From Opitutia bacterium (GTDB taxonomy: Bacteria > Verrucomicrobiota > Verrucomicrobiia > Opitutales > Coraliomargaritaceae): a DNA stretch of 27,346 nt. The notes under the pieces were generated by a model. The model was given only the letters and a program-made list of their open reading frames with translations, was not told where the DNA came from and made no database searches. Made by a program: the position numbers and the translations under genes. Location: the NCBI GenBank assembly GCA_018663485.1, contig JABJQI010000033.1:1-27346 (forward strand). The letters are read 5' to 3'. The stretch's first letter is position 1. The number at the start of each line of letters is the position of its first letter. Below are positions 8,157 through 18,921 of this stretch, piece by piece.

Positions 8157-8231
8157 GCATCGCAACTGTTAGCAATTAAAGACATTCTAATCAAACCCTC
8201 GGGCCGCGAGTCATACATACCTTAAAGCACT

Positions 8232-9701
8232 CTAGCCTGCATCAATCAGCTTCTTTAATAGCTGATCCAGCATCGCAGGATTTGCCTTACCTTTAGTGGC
8301 TTTCATTACCGGGCCCTTTAAGGCGTTCAGGGCCTTTTCGTTGCCATCTTTATATTGGCCGACTGCTTTGGCATTGCCCGCAATAGCCTCGCGGCAAAGG
8401 GCTTCGACCTCACCAGCGTCGTTACTGTCCTTCAAGTCATTCTTTTCAACGATGGCCTCGGGCATGTCGCCGCTGGCAAACATCTCAATAAAGACTTCCT
8501 TACCGATATGCTTGGAGATAACGCCTTCATCAATGATATTCACTAGAGTCGCGATGTGGGCAGGAGTAAGCAGGCACTGGCCGACGCTCAATGCGCTGTC
8601 GCCGTGCCCAGAGGCAGCTGAGAGTTCGCGCAATAAATCGTTGGTGATATAGTTCGCGATTGCCTTCGGTGCATTGTAGATCTCTAGTGCAGCCTCGAAG
8701 AACTCACTAAGCCCGAAGTTTTGGCAGAGCACGGACGTAATCGTAAAAGGCAGGCTGAAGTCTTTATGATAGCGGCGTTGTTTGTCCAATGGACGCTCGG
8801 GCAGTTCGGCTTCGAGCTCGGCCAAGCGGGCACGATCCATCTGCACAGGCATCAAGTCAGGGTCGGGAAAATAACGATAGTCGTGCGCCTCTTCCTTACT
8901 GCGGAGCGAGAAGCTAATAGCTTTGTCGACATCCCAGCGGCGGGTCTCTTGCGTGATCGTGCCGCCCTCTTCTAGGATCTCAGTCTGACGTTTGATCTCA
9001 TATTCGATCGAGGCCTTAACATTGGATATGGAGTTGAGGTTCTTCATCTCAGTGCGGGTGCCGAGCTTATCGGAACCGACTGGGCGGATCGAGACATTAG
9101 CGTCGCAGCGCATTTGGCCTTTCTCCATATCACAATCAGAGATACCTGCATAGATGATCATATTGCGCAGACAGTTCAGAAAAGCGACGGCCTCGGTGGA
9201 CGAGCTCATATCTGGCTCGGTTACGATCTCAGCGAGAGGCACGCCAGCACGGTTGAAATCGATCACAGTTTCAAAGGCCTCGTGTGTGAGCTTACCAGGA
9301 TCTTCTTCAAGGTGAATACGATTAAGTTCCACCCAGCGGTGCACACCCTCGACATTGCGCGATGGTCCTGGTAGCTCGATCTCGACCTTACCACCGATGC
9401 AAAGCGGCTCTTCGTTTTGTGTCAGCTGGTAGTTCTTCGGTGAATCCGGATAGAAATAGTTTTTACGGTCCCACTTGCAGACAGCCGCGATTTCGCAGCC
9501 GAGCATGAGACCAAGCTTCGCGCACTGCTCGATGGCGACGTGGTTGAGCACTGGCAGGGTACCCGGCAAACCGAGCACCACAGCGTCGGTTAGCGTGTTG
9601 GGCGCAGCGCCATAATGGTAAGGTGCGGCGGTAAACATCTTGGTGCGGGTTTTAACCTGTACGTGAATTTCGAGTCCGATGACTGCTTCGTATGAGGACA
9701 T
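8232..9701 (-). CDS. gatB: Aspartyl/glutamyl-tRNA amidotransferase subunit B
   Basis: GatB is the kinase and tRNA-binding subunit of GatCAB. It activates the side chain of Glu on Glu-tRNA(Gln), or Asp on Asp-tRNA(Asn), with ATP; ammonia from GatA then completes the amide. The 489-residue protein has the normal length. The N-terminal signature EAVIGLEIHVQ (5-15) and the conserved block KWDRKNYFYPDSPKNYQLTQ (76-95) of the cradle domain are present. The C-terminus contains the helical and YqeY-like tail region ending with KGKANPAMLDQLLKKL. It is the last gene of gatC-gatA-gatB, 188 bp after gatA; that gap holds a repeat element. The ATG at 9701 has no Shine-Dalgarno sequence. Confidence 0.97.
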   Translation of the reverse strand: MSSYEAVIGLEIHVQVKTRTKMFTAAPYHYGAAPNTLTDAVVLGLPGTLPVLNHVAIEQCAKLGLMLGCEIAAVCKWDRKNYFYPDSPKNYQLTQNEEPLCIGGKVEIELPGPSRNVEGVHRWVELNRIHLEEDPGKLTHEAFETVIDFNRAGVPLAEIVTEPDMSSSTEAVAFLNCLRNMIIYAGISDCDMEKGQMRCDANVSIRPVGSDKLGTRTEMKNLNSISNVKASIEYEIKRQTEILEEGGTITQETRRWDVDKAISFSLRSKEEAHDYRYFPDPDLMPVQMDRARLAELEAELPERPLDKQRRYHKDFSLPFTITSVLCQNFGLSEFFEAALEIYNAPKAIANYITNDLLRELSAASGHGDSALSVGQCLLTPAHIATLVNIIDEGVISKHIGKEVFIEMFASGDMPEAIVEKNDLKDSNDAGEVEALCREAIAGNAKAVGQYKDGNEKALNALKGPVMKATKGKANPAMLDQLLKKLIDAG

Positions 9702-9733
9702 AATAAATAAGCTGTTGATGCGTTTTTGGGACC

Positions 9734-9875
9734 CACGAATGGATACGAATAAACACGATTTTTTTTTGATACTAAGACCGGGGAATGACTCTGATTAAAA
9801 AATCGTGAATGTCACTCATTACTAGATAGTCACCCAGCGTCGGATAATATTCGTGTGTATGCGTGTTCATTTGTG
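9734..9875. repeat. Degenerate CACGAAT-type inverted repeat between gatA and gatB
   Basis: Two 25-bp arms (9734-9758 and 9851-9875) are inverted copies of each other with 20 of 25 matches. The left arm reads CACGAATGGATACGAATAAA and continues ACACGA. Nested inside is a perfect 11-bp inverted repeat, CACGATTTTTT (9754-9764) against AAAAAATCGTG further right. The arms themselves are built from shorter ACGAAT/ACACG units. This looks like a dispersed REP-like intergenic element that folds in the gat mRNA. Confidence 0.6.
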
Positions 9876-9889
9876 TCTGCTCTCAGTCG

Positions 9890-11356
9890 TTAAAGAGCAG
9901 GAGTTTGCTGTGCGTAGTTGTGGGCTTTCTCAAAGGCATTCGCTATGGCGAACATTTCGGCTTCGCCAAAAGCTTTTCCGATGACTTGCAAGCCAATCGG
10001 CAGACCGCTGGCGGTGAACCCGCTAGGCACAGAAATCGCAGGTAGGCCAGCGAGATTGACCGAAATGGTATAGATGTCGCTCAGATACATTGCGAGTGGG
10101 TCATCAGAGCGCTCGCCGCGCTTGAAAGCAGTTGTGGGCGAGGTCGGTGTAAGAATCGCATCGACTTGCTCAAAGGCTGACTCGAAGTCGCCAAGGATCA
10201 AGCGACGAACTTTTTGAGCACGCAAATAATAAGCGTCGTAGTAACCGGAACTGAGTACGTAGGTGCCGAGAATAATACGGCGCTTCACTTCATCGCCGAA
10301 GCCTTCACCGCGGCTCTTAGTAAAGAGTGTAAGTGCATCCTTAGCGGCTTCGCTGCGGTGCGAGTAGCGCACACCGTCAAAGCGCGCCAAGTTGGAAGAG
10401 GCCTCTGCAGTTGCAACAATGTAATAAACTGGCACGGCCAATTCGGAGTGCGGTAGCGAAATATCAACGATCTCGCACCCTTGGCTCTGATACCAAGCGA
10501 TGGCTTGCTCGATGTTAGCTTTGACCTCTGGGTCGATTCCTTCAGCAAAGAACTCACGTGGCACGCCAAGTTTCCAAGGGCCCTTCTTTTCATTGAGGGC
10601 TACCGCGTAATTGGTGTCGCCTAGCGGCGCGATCGAAGTTGAATCCAGTGGATCTTTGCCGAGCATCGCTTGCAAAAGTAAAGCAGCATCCTCGACAGTG
10701 CGCGCAAATGGACCGACTTGATCAAGAGACGATGCAAAGGCAACTAGGCCGTAGCGCGAAATGAGACCGTACGTGGGCTTCATACCTACCACGCCACACA
10801 GTGCGGCTGGTTGACGAATCGAGCCACCGGTATCGGTACCCAAGGTAGCAATCGCCTCTCCTGCTGCCATCGCAGCGGCACTACCGCCAGAGGATCCACC
10901 GGGAATGGTATCAAGGTCCCATGGGTTACAAGTAGTATAAAAAGCTGAATTCTCAGTCGATGAGCCCATGGCAAATTCGTCCATATTGAGGCGCCCCCAA
11001 ATAACGGCACCCGCTTCGCGCAATTTGACGATACAAGTGGCATCAAAGGGAGAGACATAGTTCTCCAGCATCTTGGAAGCGCAGCGCAGTGGCTGATCCT
11101 TAACGGCGAGTGTGTCCTTGATACCGATAGGAATACCATCAAGCGGCCCGAGGACGTTGCCAGCCGCACGGCGCTGGTCAGAGGCCTGTGCTTGCGCAAG
11201 TGCATCGTCAGGGTCGGTCGAGAGAAAGGCTTGCACTTGAACGTCGACTGCTGCGGTCCGGTCGATCACTGCTTGTGTGATGGCAACAGAGGTGGTTTGA
11301 CCAGCGGCGAGCATCGCGGCGAGTTCAGAAATGGTTTTAAAGTAAAGGTCTGACAT
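9890..11356 (-). CDS. gatA: Aspartyl/glutamyl-tRNA amidotransferase subunit A
   Basis: GatA is the amidase subunit that releases ammonia from glutamine or asparagine and channels it to GatB. The 488-residue protein shows the amidase-signature Ser-cisSer-Lys triad. Lys80 lies in GIPIGIKD, Ser155 in the GGSSGGSAAAMAAGEA signature, and the nucleophile Ser179 in DTGGSIRQPA. The region SLDQVGPFARTVEDAALLLQ and the C-terminal GLPIGLQVIGKAFGE are also typical. It is preceded by gatC (119 bp gap) and followed by gatB (188 bp gap); both gaps hold related repeats. No Shine-Dalgarno sequence precedes the ATG at 11356. Confidence 0.97.
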   Translation of the reverse strand: MSDLYFKTISELAAMLAAGQTTSVAITQAVIDRTAAVDVQVQAFLSTDPDDALAQAQASDQRRAAGNVLGPLDGIPIGIKDTLAVKDQPLRCASKMLENYVSPFDATCIVKLREAGAVIWGRLNMDEFAMGSSTENSAFYTTCNPWDLDTIPGGSSGGSAAAMAAGEAIATLGTDTGGSIRQPAALCGVVGMKPTYGLISRYGLVAFASSLDQVGPFARTVEDAALLLQAMLGKDPLDSTSIAPLGDTNYAVALNEKKGPWKLGVPREFFAEGIDPEVKANIEQAIAWYQSQGCEIVDISLPHSELAVPVYYIVATAEASSNLARFDGVRYSHRSEAAKDALTLFTKSRGEGFGDEVKRRIILGTYVLSSGYYDAYYLRAQKVRRLILGDFESAFEQVDAILTPTSPTTAFKRGERSDDPLAMYLSDIYTISVNLAGLPAISVPSGFTASGLPIGLQVIGKAFGEAEMFAIANAFEKAHNYAQQTPAL

Positions 11357-11410
11357 TGAAAAAATCTTAATGGCGGATGTGTGAGCTATTATTAATTAAT
11401 ACCAGCAAGG

Positions 11411-11475
11411 AAAACCAATGAATACGGATCGAGTGTAACGTAGCCAAATCTGCGTCATCAGTGCGGATTAAAGGA
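11411..11475. repeat. Second degenerate repeat of the same kind, between gatC and gatA
   Basis: The segment contains ACCAATGAATACGGATCGAG (11414-11433) and then AAATCTGCGTCATCAGTGCG (11456-11465 and beyond to about 11475). The first part shares ATG-ATACG-AT spacing and an 11-bp CGTATnCATTnGT core (reverse strand) with the repeat at 9734. It lies in the same orientation in the neighbouring intercistronic gap. It is more decayed than the gatA-gatB copy. Confidence 0.4.
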
Positions 11476-11769
11476 TTACTCGACGACTTTCGGCACGACG
11501 ACTTGATTATCGCGTTGCTCGGGAGCCATATTGAGCAACACCTCAGGTGCGTATGTTGGGCCGGGCTCATCGCCTTCGCGCCATGCATTAAAGATGCGAT
11601 GTGCGTGTGCCATTGGTTCGACGCCTGTAACATCGACTGTGTTGAGCTTGTCAAAGTAGCCGAGAATGTCGTCGAGTTGGGTGCCGAGCTTGGATTTTTC
11701 GTCGTCGGAAAGGTCGAGTCGCGCTAGGTTGGCGACGTAGTCGATATCAATGTGTGGTGTTTCGCTCAT
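11476..11769 (-). CDS. gatC: Aspartyl/glutamyl-tRNA amidotransferase subunit C
   Basis: The 97-residue protein wraps around GatA and GatB and stabilises the complex. It has the family pattern: an N-terminal helix IDYVANLARLDLSDDEK, a helix LDDILGYFDKLNTVD, the conserved VTGVEPMAHAH loop with the following acidic segment REGDEP, and a C-terminal QRDNQVVVPKVVE that inserts near the GatA active site. It is the first gene of the gatCAB operon. The ATG at 11769 has no Shine-Dalgarno sequence, and I could not pick out a convincing promoter in the long upstream gap. Confidence 0.96.
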   Translation of the reverse strand: MSETPHIDIDYVANLARLDLSDDEKSKLGTQLDDILGYFDKLNTVDVTGVEPMAHAHRIFNAWREGDEPGPTYAPEVLLNMAPEQRDNQVVVPKVVE

Positions 11770-12744
11770 TAGAGACTGAGGGTGGAGTTTACGCTGAGAG
11801 TGGATAAGCGTGATTCAATTGAAAGTATGCACGCAGGCACCGCACATTAAATCACGACAAAAAAGAACCTCAAAGACAAAACAGTCTCGATCGATTCGCG
11901 CAACTAAGAATCGTGGTTCAAACGCTAAAAGCTGAGCACGCCACCGCTTTGCCAGTATAGCGTAAGCAAAAACACGCTGGGTCGAGCGATTTTTCGCGCT
12001 TTAGTTCGTGTCATTTAGTTCAGAGCAGGCCTCGATCATACTAGGCGGCTACCACAGAGTGCTATTACTAGATTAAACCGACGTAATTTAACAGGGTACA
12101 CTAAGGTGCTTGGCTCTGGTAATTCAACTGACATGGCTATTCTGAAATATGGATTACACCTTTGCCTTGGTACGCATACTCATTACTACTAGGAGGCTTC
12201 TGAGAAGGTTATATTTGTTGATTAAATTGATACAGCAATGGCTAGTGCCTTCGCCTAAGTCCGTCAGATTATGGGCTTGCTCAACATCACCCTAGGGGTT
12301 GCTCGTGGTTCTGGGCCTCATACAGAAGGAAAATGTTAACTCGAGGACATGCCGACTGCCAAGGTGATCATAATTGTACACTAGTTTTTAATCGCCGACA
12401 TGAATCAAGCACTCTAAAGCGATTCACGACGTCTTCACTGGCGACACATCATTCGATCCAAGCGTGGTTAAATTTTCACTCAATTAGATACAAAATGTGT
12501 AGCCCCCAAAAAATCTCAAAGTGCCGATTAGCGCAAGCTGCTCCAACTAATCTAATTCCCTAAGTCATGGCAGAGTAGCACAAAGACGGTGACCTAATTG
12601 AAAAGTTGATTCGCAATCGCACCGTAGACAATTAAAGCTGTTAAATAATTAGTGTCTAATGCATAAAGCCACAATTCCACAGATAATAGCAAAATAGACT
12701 TGCGGGGGATGAGCTGAAACATAGCTTCCGTGACTTCGCATCAC
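11770..12744. other. 975-bp stretch without a recognisable gene between gatC and tRNA-Glu
   Basis: No frame in this stretch looks like a protein. The longest, 12333-12563, is rich in Ser, His and Arg and matches nothing I know. A short frame at 12149-12298 (MDYTFALVRILITTRR...) is hydrophobic and basic but too short to judge. The gatC promoter and leader must lie at the left end, and the tRNA-Glu promoter at the right end. It may contain a decayed gene or an unannotated small RNA. Confidence 0.5.
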
Positions 12745-12825
<81 letters not shown>

Positions 12826-12843
12826 AATGCCCCACAGTCAACT

Positions 12844-12862
12844 AGTCCCTAGGGCTTTTTTT
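12844..12862 (+). terminator. Probable intrinsic terminator after tRNA-Glu
   Basis: AGTCCCT (12844-12850) can pair with AGGGCT (12851-12856), with one bulged base and almost no loop, followed by a run of seven T. The stem is short, but the T run and its position 21 bp after the tRNA support termination. Confidence 0.45.
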
Positions 12863-13012
12863 AGGCTCTAAGATTACCCACAATTCATGCTTCGCGGGTA
12901 GCCCGATTACTGCGTATCGGTCTTGTCATTACATTGCTTACGACACGTAACAACAGTACAGCATCTCCACTTAAGGCAAGGGCGCGGGAAATCTAAAGTG
13001 CGCAGTTCTAAA

Positions 13013-14440
13013 CTATGCAATCAACGCATCCAGTAAGGCGCGGAGCTTCAATTCAGTCTCGCGAGTTTCTTTCTCTGGATCCGAACCTTCTACAATTCCC
13101 GCACCTGCATACAGGTTGGCCGAAGTGCCTTCAATCAGAGCCGAACGAATGCCAACAATCATCTCGCCCTCATTAAGGTGATTGAACCAGCCGATCACTC
13201 CAGAATAAAGGCCGCGATCCAATTGCTCCAAGTCATGTATCCGCGCCATTGCATGTTCACGAGGCGTCCCTCCGACGGCTGGCGTCGGGTGCATCTCTTG
13301 CAAAATATTAAGCAAGTGCACATCGTCGCCCACTTCGGCTTCGATCGCAGTTTGCAGGTGCTGCACATTAGCCAAGGGTAATAAGCGCGGCGCAGAATCC
13401 GCATGCCCATTGACCCCGACAGCCTTTAAGCGTCGCAAGATCGAATCGCGCACACAAGCGTGCTCATGTAAATCCTTGGCACTGTCCAATAAGTCTCGGG
13501 CAAACTTGGCGTCTTCACCGGCAGTCTCACCGCGTGGCGCCGAACCAGCAATCGCCTCAGTTAAAAGCTGGCCTTCACGAATCCGCAATAAACGCTCCGG
13601 TGTGGCGCCGATAAAGCTACGCCCGTCTCCGCCGCCAAACGAAAAAGTAAAACATCCAGCAAACCTTTCACGCAAGCAGTTTAGGGCATGAAGCGGCTGC
13701 CAAGGCTCATTGGCCTGCAACTTAATCCCACGCGCCAGCACAATTTTTTCATAAGCCCCTGCAGTAATATCTTCCAGCGCTTTAGTCACTGCTCGCGGAT
13801 ATATATCCGCTGCCAACTCGGAACGTTTCACCGCAGTCGGCTTTACCGCGGGCGGAGTTTCGACGAGAGTCGTGGAATAATCAAAAATTGAAAACTTTTG
13901 ATACGCACCCCACACCCGAGACACTAACTGATCCAGGTCTGCGTCCGGATCGATACGAATATTCGCCACTGCGCCATATTTCCCCTTGGCACGCGAAACC
14001 TGCCAGCGTGGTAGAAAAATTGTCGCAGGAGCAAAGGCACTGCCCTCAGGTACCGTGTCATTAAAAGTAAAAGCAGTGAAAAAATGCGGCCCCGTAAACG
14101 CTTCATTTAGATCCCCAACCACGATCGTGTTATCCATTATCTCATCCGCAAAAGCCTGCGCCTGCGCGAACCGATCCACTCCAGAAAAAGTCGCCTCGGC
14201 GACTGCCTCCGCGCCAGCCAGCGCCTCCTCATCTGCCGCACGCTCAATATAAAAGTGCAACTCACTCGGTTCGTAGATCGATTGCAACACAGCCAGCGGT
14301 GCAATATGCTTAACCGTCAACGAAATACTCGCAATTTGAAAATGCTGCTTGGTACGAGCCGTTTCCCGACAACCCTCTAAGAAAACGCGTAGTGCATCTT
14401 GGTCGCGCTCTGGAAGCATACTGGAAGGAATGATTTGCAT
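13013..14440 (-). CDS. menF: Isochorismate synthase (MenF-type chorismate-binding enzyme)
   Basis: The enzyme converts chorismate to isochorismate, the entry step of menaquinone synthesis. Counted from the ATG at 14440 it has 475 residues. The C-terminal half is the chorismate-binding fold, with YEKIVLAR (general-base Lys232), GATPERLL, LLTEAIAGSAPRG (general-acid Glu295), the isochorismate-synthase motif HPTPAVGGTP (384-393) and YAGAGIVEGSDPEKE near the end. The HPTPAVGG form points to isochorismate synthase rather than anthranilate or aminodeoxychorismate synthase. A frame 20 codons longer starts at 14500; I prefer 14440 because the extra residues do not resemble the family. No other men genes are adjacent. 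A role in salicylate or siderophore synthesis is possible but has no local support. Confidence 0.88.
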   Translation of the reverse strand: MQIIPSSMLPERDQDALRVFLEGCRETARTKQHFQIASISLTVKHIAPLAVLQSIYEPSELHFYIERAADEEALAGAEAVAEATFSGVDRFAQAQAFADEIMDNTIVVGDLNEAFTGPHFFTAFTFNDTVPEGSAFAPATIFLPRWQVSRAKGKYGAVANIRIDPDADLDQLVSRVWGAYQKFSIFDYSTTLVETPPAVKPTAVKRSELAADIYPRAVTKALEDITAGAYEKIVLARGIKLQANEPWQPLHALNCLRERFAGCFTFSFGGGDGRSFIGATPERLLRIREGQLLTEAIAGSAPRGETAGEDAKFARDLLDSAKDLHEHACVRDSILRRLKAVGVNGHADSAPRLLPLANVQHLQTAIEAEVGDDVHLLNILQEMHPTPAVGGTPREHAMARIHDLEQLDRGLYSGVIGWFNHLNEGEMIVGIRSALIEGTSANLYAGAGIVEGSDPEKETRETELKLRALLDALIA

Positions 14441-14832
14441 AGTTGCTAAGTAGTAGAGAAACGAACGTTCAGGCTGCAAACAAAATGGACCGAATTGCAT
14501 GGTCTAATTAAACAAAAGATGGAACAAGTTTGATTCACGAACACATCTTTAACTATAGAGAACATAGAGCTATGGACTGACAGATCATTCGCATTGGAAA
14601 ATATCCTGCTATAGCGCAATCGAAAACGGGTCTGAGTTGTTTAACAACTGAATGAATTGGCCTACGGTTAAATTCACTAATTCAGAAAGGATGACGATGA
14701 TTGCTCATTTTCACTTTGCCCTGCGCCATATTATTCTAGATTTAATAGGTATAAGTGCTGAGTCTGCAACTCACTACCCTCTTGCTTTACAGTTCACGGC
14801 AGACCTCCGATTAGCTGCTAACTCTATTTTCA
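14441..14832. other. Divergent intergenic region between menF and the UvrD-like helicase
   Basis: About 390 bp between two divergently transcribed genes, so it must contain both promoters. I cannot assign -35/-10 boxes with confidence. The frame at 14652-14891 has an AGAAAGG before an internal ATG (14691) but overlaps the helicase start and resembles no family. A GTTGTTTAACAAC palindrome (GTTGTT/AACAAC) lies near 14636-14648. Confidence 0.4.
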
Positions 14833-16830
14833 ATGACCGATTTTTACGACACCGAATCCAGCGCCTTAGTGCCAATCGACTTTCGCGCTGAACTCAACGA
14901 TGAGCAATACGCCGCAGTCACCGCCGAACCTGGCCCCGCGCTCGTACTTGCTGGTGCGGGCTCGGGCAAGACACGCACTTTAACCTATCGTGTCGCCTAC
15001 CTGATACACCAAGGCATCAAACCTTACGAAATCCTGCTGCTGACCTTTACCAATAAATCCGCCAAGGAAATGTTGGAACGTGTGGAAGACCTGACCGGCG
15101 TCAAAAAACACCAGCTCTGGGGCGGCACCTTCCACAGCATCGCGCAGCGCATTCTGCGCGTGCATGGCGAGGCGGTCGGCCTCCATCGCAACTACACCAT
15201 CCTCGACCAGAGCGAGTCAGAGAGCCTGCTGAAAAATGCGATCAACTCGGTCGACCCTTCATTCATCAAAGGTAAGAACAACCCCAAGCCGAAGGTCGTG
15301 CACAACATGATCAGCTATGCACGCAATACCTGCCGCACCGTTTTCGAAGAAGCTGACGACCACTATCCTTTCCTCGAGGGTATGGCGCAAAAGATCGCCG
15401 ACATCTACAAGGTCTACAGCAAAACCAAGCTAGAGCATCAGGTTGTCGACTACGATGATCTGCTCGAATACTTGCTTAAGCTCCTGCGCGAGCACCCCGA
15501 GGTAGCGGCGCAATATCAGCAACGCTTCAAGCACATTTTGGTCGACGAATTTCAAGATACCAACCGCCTGCAATCGGAGATCGTCGACATCCTCGGCGCG
15601 CACCATCAGATCATGGCCGTGGGTGACGATGCGCAATGTATCTACACCTGGCGCGGTGCGGATTTTGACAACATCATGCGGTTCACCGAGCGCCATCCCG
15701 GCGCAACGATTCATAAGATCGAGACGAACTACCGCAGCTCTCCGCAAATTCTCGAATTTGCCAACGCCGTGCTTTCCGCTCAACCAGCAGGCATGGGCTA
15801 CTCCAAAGAGCTGCGCCCCGTGCGCCCCGATGGTGAGAAGCCCTATTTTACGCCAGTCATGGATGCACGTGGCCAAGCCAATTCCATCATCCAGCGCATC
15901 GAAGGCCTGATCGACGAAGGTCGTGATCTATCCGAGCTCGCGGTACTTTACCGTGCGCATTACCAAGCGATGGATCTGCAGATGGAGCTCACGCGCCGTG
16001 GCATCGATTATCAAATCACCAGTGGCGTGCGCTTTTTTGAGCAATCCCACATCCGCGACTTCTCCGCGCAGCTCCGCTTCGCCTCAAACCCTGCCGACGT
16101 CTCTGCGTTTGCACGCTTCACATGCCTACTGCCCAAAGTCGGCCCCAAGACCGCAGAGCGCATCCATGCATTCACCAAGAAACTGGCACAGAAGGAAGAG
16201 AAAAATTTCTGTGATGTGCTAACATCTGCAGCGGTACTTAAAAAGGTACCAAACGACGCCAAAGAGGAATGGCCATCACTGGCGGAAACGATTCGCGAAC
16301 TGTCCATCGCATTGACTTGCGAAACACCGGAAACAATCGTACAAATCGGTCTTGATGGTTGGTACAGCTCCTTCATCCGTGAGATCTATCCGAACTGGAC
16401 CGAACGCTCCGATGACTTACAGAGCTTGATAAGTTTTGCCAGTCGCTACGATACGATGGAAGAACTGCTCTCGCAGCTCGTGCTGCTCGCCTCTGAAAGT
16501 AACGAGCGCGACTCAACTGAAGCCTTAAACTGCCTGCGCCTGACCACAATTCACCAAGCTAAAGGTCTGGAGTTCCCGATCGTATTTGTCATCGGACTCG
16601 CCGATGGACTGTTTCCACTGAAGCGCACTATCGACGATGGCGACCTGGAAGAAGAGCGTCGTCTATTCTACGTCGCCGTCACCCGTGCGATGGAAGAACT
16701 CTATCTTTCATACCCGATGCTTAATCAACAAGGCAATACGGTGATACGCCTAAACCCAAGCCGCTTTGTGCAAGAAATCGATGTCAGTCGCTACGAGACG
16801 CTGCGCGTAGCACCGACACGGAGTTGGTAG
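14833..16830 (+). CDS. UvrD/PcrA/Rep-type ATP-dependent DNA helicase (SF1A)
   Basis: The 665-residue 3'-5' DNA helicase is probably involved in repair or replication restart. The Q motif LNDEQYAAV (21-29) is followed by Walker A GAGSGKT (41-47), motif Ia TFTNKSAKEM, motif Ib GTFHSIAQR, Walker B VDEFQDTN (237-244), motif III GDDAQCIYTWRGAD, motif IV NYRSSPQIL, motif V LTTIHQAKGLEFPIVFVIG and motif VI EERRLFYVAVTRA (about 607-619). The protein is shorter than E. coli UvrD (720 residues) and ends soon after motif VI, without the long C-terminal tail that contacts RNA polymerase or UvrB. The ATG at 14833 directly precedes the acidic N-terminus; no Shine-Dalgarno sequence is visible. Confidence 0.93.
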   Translation: MTDFYDTESSALVPIDFRAELNDEQYAAVTAEPGPALVLAGAGSGKTRTLTYRVAYLIHQGIKPYEILLLTFTNKSAKEMLERVEDLTGVKKHQLWGGTFHSIAQRILRVHGEAVGLHRNYTILDQSESESLLKNAINSVDPSFIKGKNNPKPKVVHNMISYARNTCRTVFEEADDHYPFLEGMAQKIADIYKVYSKTKLEHQVVDYDDLLEYLLKLLREHPEVAAQYQQRFKHILVDEFQDTNRLQSEIVDILGAHHQIMAVGDDAQCIYTWRGADFDNIMRFTERHPGATIHKIETNYRSSPQILEFANAVLSAQPAGMGYSKELRPVRPDGEKPYFTPVMDARGQANSIIQRIEGLIDEGRDLSELAVLYRAHYQAMDLQMELTRRGIDYQITSGVRFFEQSHIRDFSAQLRFASNPADVSAFARFTCLLPKVGPKTAERIHAFTKKLAQKEEKNFCDVLTSAAVLKKVPNDAKEEWPSLAETIRELSIALTCETPETIVQIGLDGWYSSFIREIYPNWTERSDDLQSLISFASRYDTMEELLSQLVLLASESNERDSTEALNCLRLTTIHQAKGLEFPIVFVIGLADGLFPLKRTIDDGDLEEERRLFYVAVTRAMEELYLSYPMLNQQGNTVIRLNPSRFVQEIDVSRYETLRVAPTRSW

Positions 16831-17188
16831 TGGGTGAGAGCGATTTATGTGTTTGAGACAATCGAGACGATGCAGTTTGCATCTCTTCGAATATGTGGGC
16901 GCTTAAAAATAAGGTTTATGGTCGATTAGCATTAAGGGAAAAAAGAGAAAGCGACTCACCCACCTTGGCAGTAACTCACAGAATCAATGTCGGCGAGTCG
17001 CCCACACTCCTATCGCGGCAATGGCTCAAACAAGCCTCGATCAGGGACCGGTTGCCTCTCAGATGAAACGGTCTGTCGTTTCAATCGAAACTATCCCATT
17101 AAACGACGATGAATCAAAAATAACCCCCATTCACCTGCAACAGAAAGTTCGCTGCTCTGACGAAAGAGTATGATGACCAGATTAAGAC
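16831..17188. other. Convergent intergenic region between the UvrD-like helicase and cimA
   Basis: There is no gene in these 358 bp. Two hairpins may end the converging transcripts. GAGAcGATGCA-GTT-TGCATCTCTT (16864-16887) lies just after the helicase gene. GAAACG...CGTTTC (17065-17082) lies about 105 bp beyond the cimA stop. Neither is followed by a T run in the relevant direction, so termination is uncertain. A separate inverted pair GCGACTC/GAGTCGC lies at 16951 and 16995. Confidence 0.4.
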
Positions 17189-18766
<1,578 letters not shown>

Positions 18767-18921
18767 CAGTGGGAACGATTTGAAAAACCGACGAAAACAA
18801 TGACTTAAGGGGCCTGGGGCAAACTTAAACCGCAGCAGAGCAGTCAGACGTCGCGCGAGACCTTACTGCGAGCGTCAATATTGGTGAGCCATACATGCCG
18901 TCGAGCTGGTAAGCCGTGAGG

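Noticed and set aside
12333..12563. 76-codon frame upstream of tRNA-Glu
   Set aside because: Its composition (Ser, His, Arg, Cys rich) looks like noise, with no ribosome binding site and no recognisable family.
14652..14891. 79-codon frame upstream of the UvrD-like helicase
   Set aside because: It overlaps the helicase start by about 60 bp in another frame and resembles nothing known, although an AGAAAGG lies before an internal ATG.
16864..16887. Strong terminator after the UvrD-like gene
   Set aside because: The hairpin is real on paper, but no T run follows, so I kept it only as a note in the intergenic entry.
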